Positions 9,139 through 19,227 are shown, numbered from the stretch's first letter. The stretch: DNA of 64,000 bases from Acetobacteraceae bacterium (GCA_031291725.1 JARLIM010000003.1:22796-86795); one strand, 5' to 3'. The notes: generated by a model from the sequence alone, not told the origin. Program-made: numbers and translations.

Positions 9139-9696
9139 ATGTCCGTGATGTCCGATATCTGGATCCGCCGCATGGCGACCGAGCACGGCATGATCGAGCC
9201 CTTCGTGGAGAGCCAGAAGCGCGACGGCGTGATCTCCTATGGTCTGTCGTCCTATGGCTATGACGCGCGGGCCTCGGATGAGTTCAAGATCTTCACCAAT
9301 GTCGACTCCGCCGTCATCGACCCGAAGAATTTCAGCGCCGAGAGCTTTGTGGATCGCAAAGTGCCGGTCTGCATCATCCCGCCGAACTCCTTCGCGCTGA
9401 CGCACACGGTCGAATATTTCCGCATTCCGCGCGATACGCTGGTGGTCTGCCTCGGCAAATCCACCTATGCGCGCTGCGGCATCATCGTCAACGTCACGCC
9501 GCTGGAGCCCGAATGGGAAGGCCAGGTGACGATTGAGATTTCCAACACAACGCCCCTGCCCGCCAAGATCTACGCCTTCGAGGGCATTTGTCAGTTCCTG
9601 TTCCTGCGTGGCGATCAGCCCTGCGAGACCAGCTATGCCGACAAGGCGGGCAAATACATGCGCCAGACCGGGGTATCCTTGCCCCGCATGGGCTGA
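9139..9696 (+). CDS. dcd: dCTP deaminase
   Basis: Deaminates dCTP to dUTP, the first step to thymidylate. The 185-aa protein shows [10 protein letters not shown] (catalytic serine and arginine) and the catalytic glutamate in [13 protein letters not shown]. The C-terminal [16 protein letters not shown] closes over the nucleotide. It shares the trimeric fold of dUTPases. It precedes murA by 15 bp on the same strand. Length and motif order are normal. Confidence 0.97.
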   Translation: MSVMSDIWIRRMATEHGMIEPFVESQKRDGVISYGLSSYGYDARASDEFKIFTNVDSAVIDPKNFSAESFVDRKVPVCIIPPNSFALTHTVEYFRIPRDTLVVCLGKSTYARCGIIVNVTPLEPEWEGQVTIEISNTTPLPAKIYAFEGICQFLFLRGDQPCETSYADKAGKYMRQTGVSLPRMG

Positions 9697-9711
9697 GAGA
9701 GACACCCAATC

Positions 9712-10974
9712 ATGGACCGTATCCGCATCCGTGGCGGCCGACCGCTCAACGGTGAGATCGTCATTTCCGGCGCGAAGAATGCCGCCCTGCCGCTGATGAC
9801 GGCGGGCATGCTCACCGATGAGCGGCTGACCCTCTCGCGCGTGCCGAAATTGGCCGACACCAACACCATGGGCGAATTGCTGCGCCAGCACGGCACGGCG
9901 GTCGATCCGGTGTCGGAGGATGGCCGCACGCTGTCCATCGGCGGGGTGATCACCAACACCGAAGCACCCTATGACATCGTGCGCAAAATGCGCGCCTCCG
10001 TGCTCGTGCTCGGCCCGCTGCTCGCCCGCGTGCGCGAGGCCCGCGTGTCGCTGCCCGGCGGTTGCGCCATCGGCACGCGGCCCGTCGATCTCCACCTGAA
10101 GGGGTTGGAGCAGATGGGGGCGGTGATCGAACTCGATGCCGGCTACATCAACGCGCGCGTGCCCGGCGGCCTCAAGGGGGCCACCATCGTCTTCCCGATG
10201 CCCTCCGTGGGGGCCACCGAGAACCTGCTGATGGCGGCAAGCCTTGCCGATGGCCGCACCGTGCTGGCCAATGCGGCGCGTGAGCCGGAGATCACCGATC
10301 TGTGTGACTGTCTGGTGGCGATGGGGGCTCAGATCACCGGCATCGGCACCGACAAGATCACCATCGATGGCGTGGAAAAACTGCACGGCGCGCATCATGA
10401 GGTGATTCCCGACCGCATCGAGACCGGCACCTATGCCTGTGCGGCGGCGATCACCGGCGGGTCGCTGCATCTGATCGGCGGGCGGATGGATCATCTGGGC
10501 GCGGTGGTGCGCACGCTGGCCGATGCGGGGGTGGAGATCACCCAGACCGATCGCGGCCTGATGGTCAAACGCCTCAACGGTCTGCGCGGTGTGGATGCGA
10601 TCACCGAGCCCTATCCCGGCTTCCCGACCGACATGCAGGCGCAATACATGGTGCTGATGTCCGTCGCCGAAGGGGCGTCCCTGGTGACGGAGACGATTTT
10701 CGAGAACCGCTTCATGCATGTGCCGGAGCTCAACCGGATGGGCGCCAACATCAACGTGCACGGCAAATCCGCCATTGTGCGCGGGGTGAAGCAACTCTCG
10801 GCGGCGCCGGTGATGGCCACCGATCTGCGCGCCTCCGTCTCGCTCGTCCTGGCGGGGCTGGTGGCCAAGGGCGACACCATCGTCAACCGCGTCTATCACC
10901 TGGATCGTGGCTTCGAGCATGTCGAGCGCAAGCTGGCCGCCTGCGGGGCGGACATAGAACGGATACCGGGTTGA
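9712..10974 (+). CDS. murA: UDP-N-acetylglucosamine 1-carboxyvinyltransferase
   Basis: Transfers enolpyruvate from PEP to UDP-GlcNAc, the first committed step of peptidoglycan synthesis; target of fosfomycin. The 420-aa protein has the N-terminal [10 protein letters not shown] motif (lysine K22) and the mobile loop [17 protein letters not shown] with the catalytic cysteine at residue 118, so it should be fosfomycin-sensitive at the target level. The late [10 protein letters not shown] and [13 protein letters not shown] segments are intact. First gene of a murA-hisG-hisD-infA run; related orders are common in alphaproteobacteria. Confidence 0.98.
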   Translation: MDRIRIRGGRPLNGEIVISGAKNAALPLMTAGMLTDERLTLSRVPKLADTNTMGELLRQHGTAVDPVSEDGRTLSIGGVITNTEAPYDIVRKMRASVLVLGPLLARVREARVSLPGGCAIGTRPVDLHLKGLEQMGAVIELDAGYINARVPGGLKGATIVFPMPSVGATENLLMAASLADGRTVLANAAREPEITDLCDCLVAMGAQITGIGTDKITIDGVEKLHGAHHEVIPDRIETGTYACAAAITGGSLHLIGGRMDHLGAVVRTLADAGVEITQTDRGLMVKRLNGLRGVDAITEPYPGFPTDMQAQYMVLMSVAEGASLVTETIFENRFMHVPELNRMGANINVHGKSAIVRGVKQLSAAPVMATDLRASVSLVLAGLVAKGDTIVNRVYHLDRGFEHVERKLAACGADIERIPG

Positions 10975-11029
10975 GACTTCCCACCTCGCCCGAGTGCGGG
11001 CTAGAAGCGCCGCGAACGGAGGCCTTCCG

Positions 11030-11725
11030 ATGACTGCGGTGTTCAAATCCTTGCAGCTTGAGAGCGAATCGCAGAGCAAGCTGGTGCTCGCTCTGCCCAA
11101 GGGGCGCATTCTGGATGAATGCGGCCCCTTGCTGGCGGCTGCCGGTGTGCAGCCCGAAGACGATCTTTACAATGAAAGCAGCCGCAAGCTGCGTTTCTCC
11201 ACCAACCACCCCGAACTCGATGTCGTGCGCGTGCGCAGCTTCGACGTGGCAACCTTTGTCGCCTTCGGCGGCGCACAGCTGGGCATTTGCGGCTCGGACG
11301 TGCTGATGGAGTTCGATTACCCGGAAATCTACGCCCCGCTCGATCTCGGCATCGGCGCGTGCCGGATTTCGGTGGCCGAGCCCAAAGCCACCGCCGGCAC
11401 CGATGACCCATCCACCTGGTCGCGGGTGCGGGTGGCCACCAAATACCCCAACATCGCGCGGCGCCATTACGCGGCACGCGGCATTCACGTCGATGTGGTG
11501 CATCTCAACGGCGCGATGGAACTCGCCCCCGGCCTGGGGCTGACGCGCCAGATCGTCGATCTCGTCGCCTCCGGCAACACGTTGCGCGCCAACGGGCTGA
11601 TGGAGACCGAGGTGATCACCCAGATCTCCAGCCGCCTGATCGTCAACCGCACCGCACTCAAGACCCGTCCCGAGCAGATCGGCGACTGGATCGCGCGGTT
11701 CCGTGAGGCTTTGACCCAACTGTGA
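11030..11725 (+). CDS. hisG: ATP phosphoribosyltransferase, short form
   Basis: Catalyses the first step of histidine synthesis, joining ATP and PRPP. The 231-aa protein begins KLVLALPKGRILDE and contains the PRPP-loop segment LRANGLMETEVI. It lacks the C-terminal regulatory ACT-like domain of long HisG and so belongs to the short form, which as known works with the HisRS-like HisZ subunit. No hisZ lies in this window. ATG at 11030 follows GGAGG by 7 nt. Its stop overlaps the hisD start in a GTGA junction, indicating translational coupling. Confidence 0.95.
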   Translation: MTAVFKSLQLESESQSKLVLALPKGRILDECGPLLAAAGVQPEDDLYNESSRKLRFSTNHPELDVVRVRSFDVATFVAFGGAQLGICGSDVLMEFDYPEIYAPLDLGIGACRISVAEPKATAGTDDPSTWSRVRVATKYPNIARRHYAARGIHVDVVHLNGAMELAPGLGLTRQIVDLVASGNTLRANGLMETEVITQISSRLIVNRTALKTRPEQIGDWIARFREALTQL

Positions 11726-13020
11726 AGACGCTCAATTCGCAAGACGCAGGCTTCGCCGCAACCTTCGCCGCCCTGCTGGCCGATCGCGACACCGCGCAGG
11801 ATGTGCATGCCCCGGTGGCCGCGATCATCGCCGATGTGCAGGCACGCGGCGATGCGGCGCTGATCGATTACACCGCCCGCTTCGACCGGCTCACCCTCAC
11901 CCCCGCCACGCTGCGCTTCACGGCGGACGAAATTCAGGCGGCACTCGACGCGGTGCCCGCCGCTTTGCTGGCAGCTCTCGACCTCGCCGCGTCCCGCATT
12001 GAGGCATTCCACCGCGCGCAGCTGCCCAAGGACATCGCATTCACCGACGCCGCCGGGCTGTGCCTGGGGATGCGCTGGGGCGCGCTCGACGCTGTTGGCC
12101 TTTACGTGCCGGGGGGCAAGGCCGCCTATCCGTCTTCCGTGCTGATGAACGCCATCCCTGCCCGCGTGGCCGGGGTGGGGCGCATCGCCATGGTGGTGCC
12201 AACGCCGGATGGCGTGGTCAACAACCTCGTCCTCGCCGCCGCCCATCGCGCCGGGGTGACGGAGGTCTATCGCGTCGGTGGCGCACAGGCTGTCGCCGCC
12301 CTCGCCTATGGCACCGCGACGATTGCCCCGGTGGATCGCATCGTCGGCCCCGGCAACGCCTATGTGGCGGAGGCCAAGCGTCAGGTGTTCGGCCGGGTGG
12401 GCATCGATTCGATCGCCGGTCCCTCCGAAGTGCTGATCGTGGCCGATGACAGCAACGATCCGCGCCACATCGCCGTCGATCTGCTGGCGCAAGCCGAGCA
12501 TGACGAATTGGCGCAAGCCGTGCTGATCACCAATTCGGCCGATTTCGCCGCCCGCGTGGCCGAGGCCGTCGCCGCCGAAATCCCCACTTTGCCGCGTGCC
12601 GAGATCGCAGGCACCTCCTGGCGCGATCATGGCGCGGTGATCGTCGTGCGCGATTGGGATGAGGCCGCCGCCCTGGTGAACCAGACAGCACCGGAACATC
12701 TCGAAGTCATGCTGCCCGATCCGCGCGCTTTCTTCGCCAAGATCCGCCATGCCGGGGCCGCCTTCCTCGGCCGCTTCTGCCCGGAAGCGGTGGGCGATTA
12801 TGTCGGCGGACCGAACCATGTGCTGCCCACCGGGCGCACGGCGCGCTTCGCCTCCGGCCTGTCGGTGTATGACTTCCTCAAGCGCACCACCTGGATCGAA
12901 GCCGATGAAGCCGCCCTCGCGCAGGTGGGCCCTGCGGCGGTGGCTCTGGCGGAAGCTGAGGGTTTGCAGGCACATGGCCGCTCTGTGTCGATCCGACTCG
13001 GGAATAGCGCAGCCCTGTAA
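11722..13020 (+). CDS. hisD: Histidinol dehydrogenase
   Basis: Carries out the last two oxidations from histidinol to histidine using NAD and zinc. The 432-aa protein contains VGLYVPGGKAAYPSSVLMNA, the signature VDRIVGPGNAYVAEAK, AGPSEVLIVAD and the QAEHD zinc and active-site segment, and ends with the normal C-terminal domain. GTG start, overlapping the hisG stop by 4 bp. Other his genes are absent from the window, so the pathway is scattered. Confidence 0.98.
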   Translation: MKTLNSQDAGFAATFAALLADRDTAQDVHAPVAAIIADVQARGDAALIDYTARFDRLTLTPATLRFTADEIQAALDAVPAALLAALDLAASRIEAFHRAQLPKDIAFTDAAGLCLGMRWGALDAVGLYVPGGKAAYPSSVLMNAIPARVAGVGRIAMVVPTPDGVVNNLVLAAAHRAGVTEVYRVGGAQAVAALAYGTATIAPVDRIVGPGNAYVAEAKRQVFGRVGIDSIAGPSEVLIVADDSNDPRHIAVDLLAQAEHDELAQAVLITNSADFAARVAEAVAAEIPTLPRAEIAGTSWRDHGAVIVVRDWDEAAALVNQTAPEHLEVMLPDPRAFFAKIRHAGAAFLGRFCPEAVGDYVGGPNHVLPTGRTARFASGLSVYDFLKRTTWIEADEAALAQVGPAAVALAEAEGLQAHGRSVSIRLGNSAAL

Positions 13021-13028
13021 TGCTTTGC

Positions 13029-13057
13029 TTGACGTGCATTAACGCCGCGCCCATGTT
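13029..13057 (+). promoter_or_regulatory. Candidate sigma-70 promoter for infA
   Basis: TTGACG (13029-13034), a 17-bp spacer and CATGTT (13052-13057) lie between hisD and infA, about 40 bp before the infA start. The spacing and the -35 are good, and the -10 is of the weaker type often seen in alphaproteobacteria. Confidence 0.45.
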
Positions 13058-13095
13058 CCGCGCGGCTTCCCCAAACCTGAAACAAACGAGGCTTG

Positions 13096-13314
13096 ATGTC
13101 TAAAGAAGACATGATCGAATTCAGCGGCACCGTTGTGGAACTTCTCCCCAACGCCATGTTCCGCGTGAAGCTCGACAACGAACACCAGATTCTTGCCCAC
13201 ACCAGCGGCAAGATGCGCAAGAACCGCATTCGCGTTCTCGCCGGTGACCGGGTGAATGTGGAAATGACTCCATACGACCTCACCAAAGGCCGCATCACGT
13301 TCCGCTTCAAGTAA
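13096..13314 (+). CDS. infA: Translation initiation factor IF-1
   Basis: A 72-aa single S1/OB-fold protein that binds the 30S A site during initiation. The sequence from [19 protein letters not shown] to the ending KGRITFRFK is essentially canonical. ATG at 13096 follows ACGAGG by 5 nt. It has its own likely promoter upstream and is followed 10 bp later by maf. Confidence 0.98.
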   Translation: MSKEDMIEFSGTVVELLPNAMFRVKLDNEHQILAHTSGKMRKNRIRVLAGDRVNVEMTPYDLTKGRITFRFK

Positions 13315-13324
13315 GTCACTGATT

Positions 13325-13909
13325 TTGCCCCTGGTTCTCGCCCCCCTTGTTCTTGCATCGGGCAGCCCGCGACGGCTGGATCTCTTGGCCCAGATCGGGG
13401 TGGTGCCCTCTCGCATCGCCCCCGCAGATCTCGACGAAACACCCGCCCCTGCTGAACTGCCACGCCCTCATGCGCTGCGACTGGCGCGTGCCAAGGCGGC
13501 CGCGACAATGGCGGCAGCGGATGAATTCGTCCTCGCCGCCGACACCGTTGTCGCCGTCGGTCGCCGCATTCTGCCCAAGGCCGAATCGGCCGAACAGGCG
13601 CGGTTTTGCCTCAACCTGCTCTCCGGCCGCCGCCATCATGTCTACACGGCCGTGGTCGTCCGCGCCCCCGATGGCCGGATCGCCGAACGGGTGAACGACA
13701 CGGCGGTGATCTTCAATCGTCTCGATGTCTCGCAGATTTCGGCCTATCTGCGCAGCGGCGAGTGGCAGGGCAAGGCCGGTGGCTATGCCATTCAGGGATT
13801 GGCCGCCGCCTATATCCGCCAGATCGACGGCTCCTATTCCGGCGTGGTGGGCCTGCCTCTGTTCGAGACCGCGCAATTGCTGCGGGGCTTGGGCTTTCCC
13901 CTGCCATGA
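13325..13909 (+). CDS. maf: Maf-like nucleoside triphosphate pyrophosphatase
   Basis: House-cleaning pyrophosphatase acting on non-canonical or modified nucleotides. The 194-aa protein has the LASGSPRRLDLL substrate loop, the AADTVVAVGRRILPKA motif, the GRRHHVYTAV segment and the terminal YSGVVGLPLFET. The start appears to be TTG at 13325 because no in-frame ATG lies close to the conserved N-terminus. The stop overlaps the next gene's ATG (ATGA). Confidence 0.93.
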   Translation: MPLVLAPLVLASGSPRRLDLLAQIGVVPSRIAPADLDETPAPAELPRPHALRLARAKAAATMAAADEFVLAADTVVAVGRRILPKAESAEQARFCLNLLSGRRHHVYTAVVVRAPDGRIAERVNDTAVIFNRLDVSQISAYLRSGEWQGKAGGYAIQGLAAAYIRQIDGSYSGVVGLPLFETAQLLRGLGFPLP

Positions 13910-15012
13910 TCCGCCTGCACGCCGCGATCTCTCCTGGTGAGATGCGCGTGGCGGCCTGGGATGGTGTTCGTCTGCACGATGTCGCCCTCTCCCGCGCGGC
14001 AATGCCCGACGGTGTGGGCGACCTGCATCGCGCCCGCATCTCCGCCCGCGTGCGCGCCATGGCCGGGGCTTTTGTGGCCCTCGAAGGCGGCGTGGAGGGT
14101 TTTCTGCCCGACAGCGAAGCGGCGTTGGAGGGCGAAGGCCGCATTCTCGGCGTGCGCATCGCCCGCGCCGCCCAGGGTGGCAAAGGCCCGCGCCTGACGG
14201 CCAAACTCACGCCTGACGAGGCGGCCCTGATCGGCACCGGCGCCCCCGCCCTGCTGCATCGTGGCCCGGACGCGCTCGCCCGCATGGCCGAAGCCTACCC
14301 AGACGCCCCGATCATCATCGACGACGCCGCCACCGCCGCGCACAGCCCGCGCAAGGCCGAATTGGTGGCGCGGGCTTTCAGCGATGAATTGGAAGATGCC
14401 TGGGAGGCACTCTCCGCCCCCATCGCCGACTTGCCGGGTGGCGCGCACATGCAGATCAGCCCGACGCCTGCCCTTGTCGCCATCGACATCGACCTCGGCA
14501 GCGCCTCTGCCCAACGCGGCTCGAAAACCCATACCCAGGGGGAAGCCAATCGCGCCTTGCTGCCCGAACTCGCCCGCCAGATTCGGCTGCGCAATCTGGC
14601 CGGCGCCATTCTGGTCGATCTCGGCGGCATGCCACAGAAAAAGCGCGCCGGTCTGACACCCGAATTCGTGCGCGCCCTGGCATCGGACCCGTTGAAGCCC
14701 CGCTTTCTGGGCTTCACCCAATTGGGCCTGGCCGAAATCGTCCGCCCGCGCGTCTTGCCGCCGCTGCATGAAGTGCTGACCGGCCCGCACGCGCTCGGTC
14801 TCGCCGCCTTGCGCCGTCTGGTGCGAGAGGCCGCCGCCGCCCCGCATCGGGCGCTGAGCCTGCACGCCTCGGCGGAGATCGCCACCGCCTTGTTGGCCGA
14901 TTCGGCAGCGCAGACCGACGTTGCCGCCCGCACAGGCCGGCATTTGCCGATCGTGTCGCACCCGGAGTGGGGGGCGGGGCGGGTTTCGATTGAGGAGCAC
15001 TCGCATGGCTGA
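13906..15012 (+). CDS. Short ribonuclease E/G family protein
   Basis: A 368-aa RNase G-like endoribonuclease, much shorter than E. coli RNase G (489 aa). The N-terminal half keeps a reduced S1-like region (VGDLHRARISARVRAMAGAF, FVALEGGVEGFLPD). The catalytic DNase I-like part keeps both metal-binding aspartates, D194 in VAIDIDLG and D238 in ILVDLGGM, with the usual spacing. The CPxCxGxG zinc-link that joins subunits in RNase E/G is absent; the sequence runs RPRVLPPLHEVLTG there. The gene overlaps maf by 4 bp and yacG by 8 bp. Similar short versions occur at this locus in alphaproteobacteria; RNA targets are unknown. Confidence 0.85.
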   Translation: MIRLHAAISPGEMRVAAWDGVRLHDVALSRAAMPDGVGDLHRARISARVRAMAGAFVALEGGVEGFLPDSEAALEGEGRILGVRIARAAQGGKGPRLTAKLTPDEAALIGTGAPALLHRGPDALARMAEAYPDAPIIIDDAATAAHSPRKAELVARAFSDELEDAWEALSAPIADLPGGAHMQISPTPALVAIDIDLGSASAQRGSKTHTQGEANRALLPELARQIRLRNLAGAILVDLGGMPQKKRAGLTPEFVRALASDPLKPRFLGFTQLGLAEIVRPRVLPPLHEVLTGPHALGLAALRRLVREAAAAPHRALSLHASAEIATALLADSAAQTDVAARTGRHLPIVSHPEWGAGRVSIEEHSHG

Positions 15013-15208
15013 ACAGCGCCAACCGGGAAGCACGGCAACCTGCCCAATCTGCCGCAAGCCCGTCGCCGCAAAATTCCGGCCTTTTTGCTCGGCCCGCTGC
15101 GCGGATGTCGATCTTGGGCGCTGGTTTTCAGAATCGTATCGGGTGGAAGCGCCACCGGATGACATTTCTGACGACGAAGATGCCAAGGGAGACGATTCAG
15201 AGGGTTGA
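15005..15208 (+). CDS. yacG: DNA gyrase inhibitor YacG
   Basis: A 67-aa zinc-ribbon protein with four cysteines (CPIC ... FCSARC) followed by VDLGRWFSESYRV, the family signature, and an acidic tail. E. coli YacG binds GyrB and inhibits gyrase. ATG at 15005 follows GAGGAG by 7 nt, inside the end of the upstream RNase gene, so the two are coupled. Confidence 0.93.
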   Translation: MAEQRQPGSTATCPICRKPVAAKFRPFCSARCADVDLGRWFSESYRVEAPPDDISDDEDAKGDDSEG

Positions 15209-15279
15209 TCCCCTCGTCACTCTGGTCTATTCACCCGCCTCCAAGCTGACGGGTGTCACCAAGCCCCGCCAGAATGACT

Positions 15280-15355
15280 GCCCGGGTAGCTCAGTTGGTA
15301 GAGCATGCGACTGAAAATCGCAGTGTCGTTGGTTCGATTCCGACCCCGGGCACCA
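15280..15355 (+). tRNA. tRNA-Phe (GAA)
   Basis: A 76-nt cloverleaf with perfect acceptor stem GCCCGGG/CCCGGGC, D arm AGCTCAGTTGGTAGAGC, anticodon GAA at 15313-15315, T arm GGTTCGATTCC and an encoded CCA end. It lies 71 bp after yacG. Confidence 0.97.
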
Positions 15356-15483
15356 TTTTGTTTTTGCACGTTGTTTTCCGCAGAAGCATCCTCAGAGAAT
15401 TCAAGCGCGAACATCGCGGCGGCACCGCCCGTGTTGGCGGCGCGTCGCGATGCTCGATGCAAGCCTCCGATCGGCACATGACA

Positions 15484-16233
15484 TCAGACGGAGCGGGCGG
15501 GCGCTGATCCCAATAACCTGTCCAGGATCACATCCTCCAACGCGCCCAGTTCCGCCGAACCGTGTCGACGCGGGCGTGGGAGGGAGATTGGGATATCCAT
15601 CGCCACCTCGCCGCTTTCGATCATCACCACACGGTCGGCGAGCAGCAAGGCTTCGGAGACATCATGCGTCACCAACACGGCGGTGAAGCGCTGTTCCTGC
15701 CAGACCTGCTCCAAAAGGCCCTGCATCTCGATCCGGGTCAGCGCGTCGAGCGCGCCGAGGGGTTCATCGAGGGCGAGGAAACGCGGGCGGGAGACCAGCG
15801 CGCGCGCCAAAGCGACGCGCTGCTTCTGACCGCCGGACAGCGTGCCCGGCCAGGCCTTCGCCTTGTCGGTCAACCCCACCGCCCGCAAGGCCGCCACCGC
15901 CCGCACATGATCCTTGCCCCCGTCCGCACCAAGGCCGATTTCAACATTGTCGATCACATGCGCCCAGGGCAGCAGACGTGGCTCCTGGAACATCAGCCGC
16001 GCCCGGCTGTCGCCCGCGCCCAATCGCAGCGTCCCTTCGCTCGCCTGATCCAGCCCGGCAAGAATGCGCAACAGCGTCGATTTGCCGCAGCCGGAGCGGC
16101 CGATAATTGCCACGAATTCGCCCGCTGCCACGTCAAGATCGATGCCCCGGAGGACGTCCAGGGCACCGAAGCGCTTGCGCAGCCCGCGCACCGACATACC
16201 GATGCCATGCGTGGCCGGGTTGATCGCGTTCAT
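15484..16233 (-). CDS. ssuB: Aliphatic sulfonate ABC transporter ATPase
   Basis: A 249-aa ATP-binding subunit driving sulfonate or taurine import. Walker [11 protein letters not shown]-loop FQEPRLLPW, signature [15 protein letters not shown], Walker [13 protein letters not shown] and the H-loop VTHDVSEAL are all present. The [10 protein letters not shown]-loop is typical of the SsuB/TauB/NrtD group. ATG at 16233 overlaps the ssuC stop in ATGA; an upstream in-frame start would run into ssuC. Last gene of an ssuA-D-C-B transcript. Confidence 0.94.
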   Translation of the reverse strand: MNAINPATHGIGMSVRGLRKRFGALDVLRGIDLDVAAGEFVAIIGRSGCGKSTLLRILAGLDQASEGTLRLGAGDSRARLMFQEPRLLPWAHVIDNVEIGLGADGGKDHVRAVAALRAVGLTDKAKAWPGTLSGGQKQRVALARALVSRPRFLALDEPLGALDALTRIEMQGLLEQVWQEQRFTAVLVTHDVSEALLLADRVVMIESGEVAMDIPISLPRPRRHGSAELGALEDVILDRLLGSAPARSV

Positions 16234-17090
16234 CGCCGCCCCTTTCCAAACGAGGGATGCCACGCCAGCGCCCGGCGTTCGAGCAGGCGCACCAGGCTGT
16301 CGGCAATCTTGCCCAGCGCGGCGTAGATCAGGATGGCGAGCACCACCACGTCGGTCTGCATGAACTCACGTGCCTGCATCGCCATGTGGCCAATACCGGC
16401 ATCGGCGGCGATGCTCTCAGAGACGATCAGCGTCAGCCACATGATGCCCAGCGCATAGCGGATGCCGACAAAGATCGACGGCAGCGCACCGGGCAGCACC
16501 ACGCGGCGGAACAGCGTCCATCGCGTCATGCCATAGCTGCGCCCCATCTCGATCAACTGGGCATCGACCGCGCGCACACCGTGAAAGGTGTTGATATAGA
16601 CCGGAAAGAATACGCCGAACGCGGTGAGGAACAGCTTGGCCTGTTCCTCGATGCCGAACCACAGAATCACCAGCGGGATCAGCGACAGATTGGGAATGTT
16701 GCGCACCATCTGCAGCGTGGTGTCGGTCAGCCGCTCGCTGATGCGTGAGACGCCGTTGGACAGGCCGAGCGCGAAGGCAATCCCCCCGCCGATCGCGAAG
16801 CCGGACATCGCACGACGAAAGCTGATGGCGATGTTGTGGCCCAACGCACCGCTCAATGTCAGCCGCCAAGCGGAGAAGGCGACGTCGACGGGGGCAGGCA
16901 GGATGTCGTCAGAGATCAGGCCGGTTTGGGCGCCGATCTGCCACGCGGCCAACAGCAGACATGGCAGCAGCCACGGCGTGAGCCGGGATTGGCGTACTCT
17001 GGCGGCCAGGGCGTCGCGGTTGAGAAGGGAGAGCGGGAGAGCCGCCAATCGTGACGACTCCTCACCCGGATTGAAAACGGCGTCGCTCAT
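16230..17090 (-). CDS. ssuC: Aliphatic sulfonate ABC transporter permease
   Basis: A 286-aa BPD-type permease with about six membrane segments. The EAA coupling loop is seen in [33 protein letters not shown] (read around residues 195-228). The start at 17090 gives a normal N-terminal tail of about 35 residues before the first membrane helix. It lies 7 bp downstream of ssuD and overlaps ssuB. Confidence 0.94.
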   Translation of the reverse strand: MSDAVFNPGEESSRLAALPLSLLNRDALAARVRQSRLTPWLLPCLLLAAWQIGAQTGLISDDILPAPVDVAFSAWRLTLSGALGHNIAISFRRAMSGFAIGGGIAFALGLSNGVSRISERLTDTTLQMVRNIPNLSLIPLVILWFGIEEQAKLFLTAFGVFFPVYINTFHGVRAVDAQLIEMGRSYGMTRWTLFRRVVLPGALPSIFVGIRYALGIMWLTLIVSESIAADAGIGHMAMQAREFMQTDVVVLAILIYAALGKIADSLVRLLERRALAWHPSFGKGRR

Positions 17091-17097
17091 CGCACCC

Positions 17098-18252
17098 TCA
17101 CGAACCGGCAACGGCAAGACGGAAGCCGGTGCCGCTGACACCGAACTCACCATCATAAAGCCGTTTCGGCTTGGCATGTGCGCCGATGCCGAGCACAGGG
17201 AACAGCAATTCGGCCACCTTGTAGGCCTCCTCCAGATGCGGATAGCCCGAGGCGATGATGGTCTGGATGCCGAGCGCCTGATATTCGCGCAGCCGCTTGG
17301 CCACCGTCTCGGCCGAGCCAACCAGGGCAGTGCCCGCGCCACCCCGCACCAGACCGATCCCAGCCCAGAGATTGGGCGCTATCTCCAAACGCTCACGCTT
17401 GCCGCCATGCAGGACGGACATACGCTGTTGGCCCACGGAGTCCGATTCCTCGGCGAATTTCTTCTGGGCCGCGGCAATGGCGGCATCGGGCAGGCGGGCG
17501 ATCAGATCATCGGCCACTCGCCACGCCGCCTCGTCGGTCTCGCGCACGATCAGATGGATGCGCAGGCCGAATGTCACCTCGCGCCCATGCGCCTTGGCCC
17601 GCGCGCGCACCTTGTCGAGCTTCGCCGCCACCTCGTCCAGCGGCTCGCCCCAGGTGAGATACACATCCGAATGCGCGGCGGCGACCTCGATGCCGGGGTC
17701 GGAGGAGCCACCGAACCAGATCGGCGGGCGCGGCTGCCGCACCGGCGGGAAGCCGAGTTTGGCGCCCTTGACCTTGATATGCCGGCCATCGAGATCGACG
17801 CTCTCGCCGCGCAGCAGCCTGTCATAGACGGTCAGGAACTCGGCGGTGTGTTCATAGCGCTGATCATGGCTGAGATGGATGCCATCGCCTGCCAATTCGG
17901 TCGGATTGCCACCGGCGACGATGTTGACCAGGAAGCGGCCCCGGCTGATCCGGTCCAGCGCCGCCGCCTGTCGCGCCGCGTAGGTCGGCGAGACGGTGCC
18001 GGGGCGCAGTGCCAACAGGAAGCGCAGCTTTTCGGTGTGGGTGGCCAGGGCTGCGGCGGTGATCCAGGGATCATCGCAATTGCGTCCGGTCGGGATCAGC
18101 ACGCCCTGATAGCCAAGCTGGTCGGCGGCCTGGGCGATCTGCTTGAGATAGCCGAACTCCGGCGGACGATGCCCCTCGGCAGTGCCGAGATAGGAGCCAT
18201 CGCCGCTGACCGGGATGAACCAGAAGAGATTGAGCGGATTTTGGGTGGTCAT
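17098..18252 (-). CDS. ssuD: FMNH2-dependent alkanesulfonate monooxygenase
   Basis: A 384-aa bacterial-luciferase-like enzyme that cleaves alkanesulfonates to aldehyde and sulfite using reduced flavin from a partner reductase. It starts [16 protein letters not shown] and includes [37 protein letters not shown] and the [11 protein letters not shown] segment typical of SsuD. AAGGAG lies 8 nt before ATG. No ssuE flavin reductase is in the window, so the reductase must come from elsewhere. Confidence 0.95.
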   Translation of the reverse strand: MTTQNPLNLFWFIPVSGDGSYLGTAEGHRPPEFGYLKQIAQAADQLGYQGVLIPTGRNCDDPWITAAALATHTEKLRFLLALRPGTVSPTYAARQAAALDRISRGRFLVNIVAGGNPTELAGDGIHLSHDQRYEHTAEFLTVYDRLLRGESVDLDGRHIKVKGAKLGFPPVRQPRPPIWFGGSSDPGIEVAAAHSDVYLTWGEPLDEVAAKLDKVRARAKAHGREVTFGLRIHLIVRETDEAAWRVADDLIARLPDAAIAAAQKKFAEESDSVGQQRMSVLHGGKRERLEIAPNLWAGIGLVRGGAGTALVGSAETVAKRLREYQALGIQTIIASGYPHLEEAYKVAELLFPVLGIGAHAKPKRLYDGEFGVSGTGFRLAVAGS

Positions 18253-18270
18253 GGCAGGGTTCTCCTTGGT

Positions 18271-19227
18271 TCAGGCAGCGGCTTTGCCGGTCCAGACGAT
18301 GTCGCGGACACGGATGGGGGCGGGGATCAGGCCAAGCTTGTGGAAGCGGTCGGCGACGGCCTGTTGCTGGGCGATCACCGTCTCGGACAGCGGACCGAAG
18401 GCGAATTCGGAGCGGGCGACGGTGCGCCTCTGCGCCTCCAGCGAGACGCCGGTGGCATCGGTGAAAATCTGGGCCGCCTCGTCGCGATGCGCGTCCACCC
18501 AGGCGCTGGCACGGGTGAGTTCCTCATTGATCGCGCTGACTAGCGCGGGGTGCTGGTCGGTGAAGCCGCGATTGGACAGGAAATAGGAGTTCTGCGCCTG
18601 CGCTTGCGGCTTGATCGGCAATTGGCGCGCGCCGGTTTTGGACAATTCGGCGATGGCGAAATACGGATCCCAGATCGACCAGGCGTCAATCGCGCCACGC
18701 GCATAAGCGGCGGCGGCATCGGCGGGGGCAAGATAGAGCGGGGCGATCTCGTTATAGCCAATCCCCTCGGCTTCCAGTGCGGCGATCAGCAGGTTATGCG
18801 CGCTCGACGCCTTGGCCACGCCAACCTTCTTGCCGCGCAGATCGGCGAGCGTCTTCAACGGGGAGTCCGGCGGCACAATGATCGCCTGCCCCTGACCGCG
18901 CGCGGGCAGCACGGCGGCGTAATAGAGTTTCGCGCGGGCGGCCTGGGCGAAGATCGGCGGGGCGTCGCCGGTGGTGCCGTAATCCAGGCTGCCAGCACTC
19001 AACGCCTCCAGCAGCGGCGGGCCGAACGGGAATTCCGCCCATTTCACCGTAATGCCCTGCGCGGCAAAGCGCTTTTCCAGCAATTGCTGCTGCTTGGCGA
19101 CCAGCAGCACGCCGTTCTTCTGATAGCCGATACGGATCTCGGACACCGAAGCGGCGCGCGAGGCGATGGGCACCGCGCCAGACACGGCAATGGTGCCGAG
19201 GGCGGCGATAAAGGCTCTGCGTTGCAT
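18271..19227 (-). CDS. ssuA: Sulfonate ABC transporter substrate-binding protein
   Basis: A 318-aa periplasmic binding protein of the SsuA/TauA/NrtA group. The N-terminus MQRRAFIAALGTIAVSGA is a twin-arginine-like signal ending near ASRAAS. The mature part begins EIRIGYQKNGVLLVAK and includes FPFGPPLLEALSAGSLDYG and the VGVAKASSAHNLL ligand loop. GGGGAA lies 6 nt before ATG. First gene of the ssuADCB operon, transcribed away from an AT-rich region. Confidence 0.93.
   Translation of the reverse strand: MQRRAFIAALGTIAVSGAVPIASRAASVSEIRIGYQKNGVLLVAKQQQLLEKRFAAQGITVKWAEFPFGPPLLEALSAGSLDYGTTGDAPPIFAQAARAKLYYAAVLPARGQGQAIIVPPDSPLKTLADLRGKKVGVAKASSAHNLLIAALEAEGIGYNEIAPLYLAPADAAAAYARGAIDAWSIWDPYFAIAELSKTGARQLPIKPQAQAQNSYFLSNRGFTDQHPALVSAINEELTRASAWVDAHRDEAAQIFTDATGVSLEAQRRTVARSEFAFGPLSETVIAQQQAVADRFHKLGLIPAPIRVRDIVWTGKAAA

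Noticed and set aside
9118..11109. A 663-codon minus-strand frame
   Set aside because: It mirrors dcd and murA, is rich in histidine and glycine as typical antisense frames are, and has no recognisable domain.
16624..18543. A 639-codon plus-strand frame
   Set aside because: It runs opposite to ssuC, ssuD and ssuA, whose motifs are clear.
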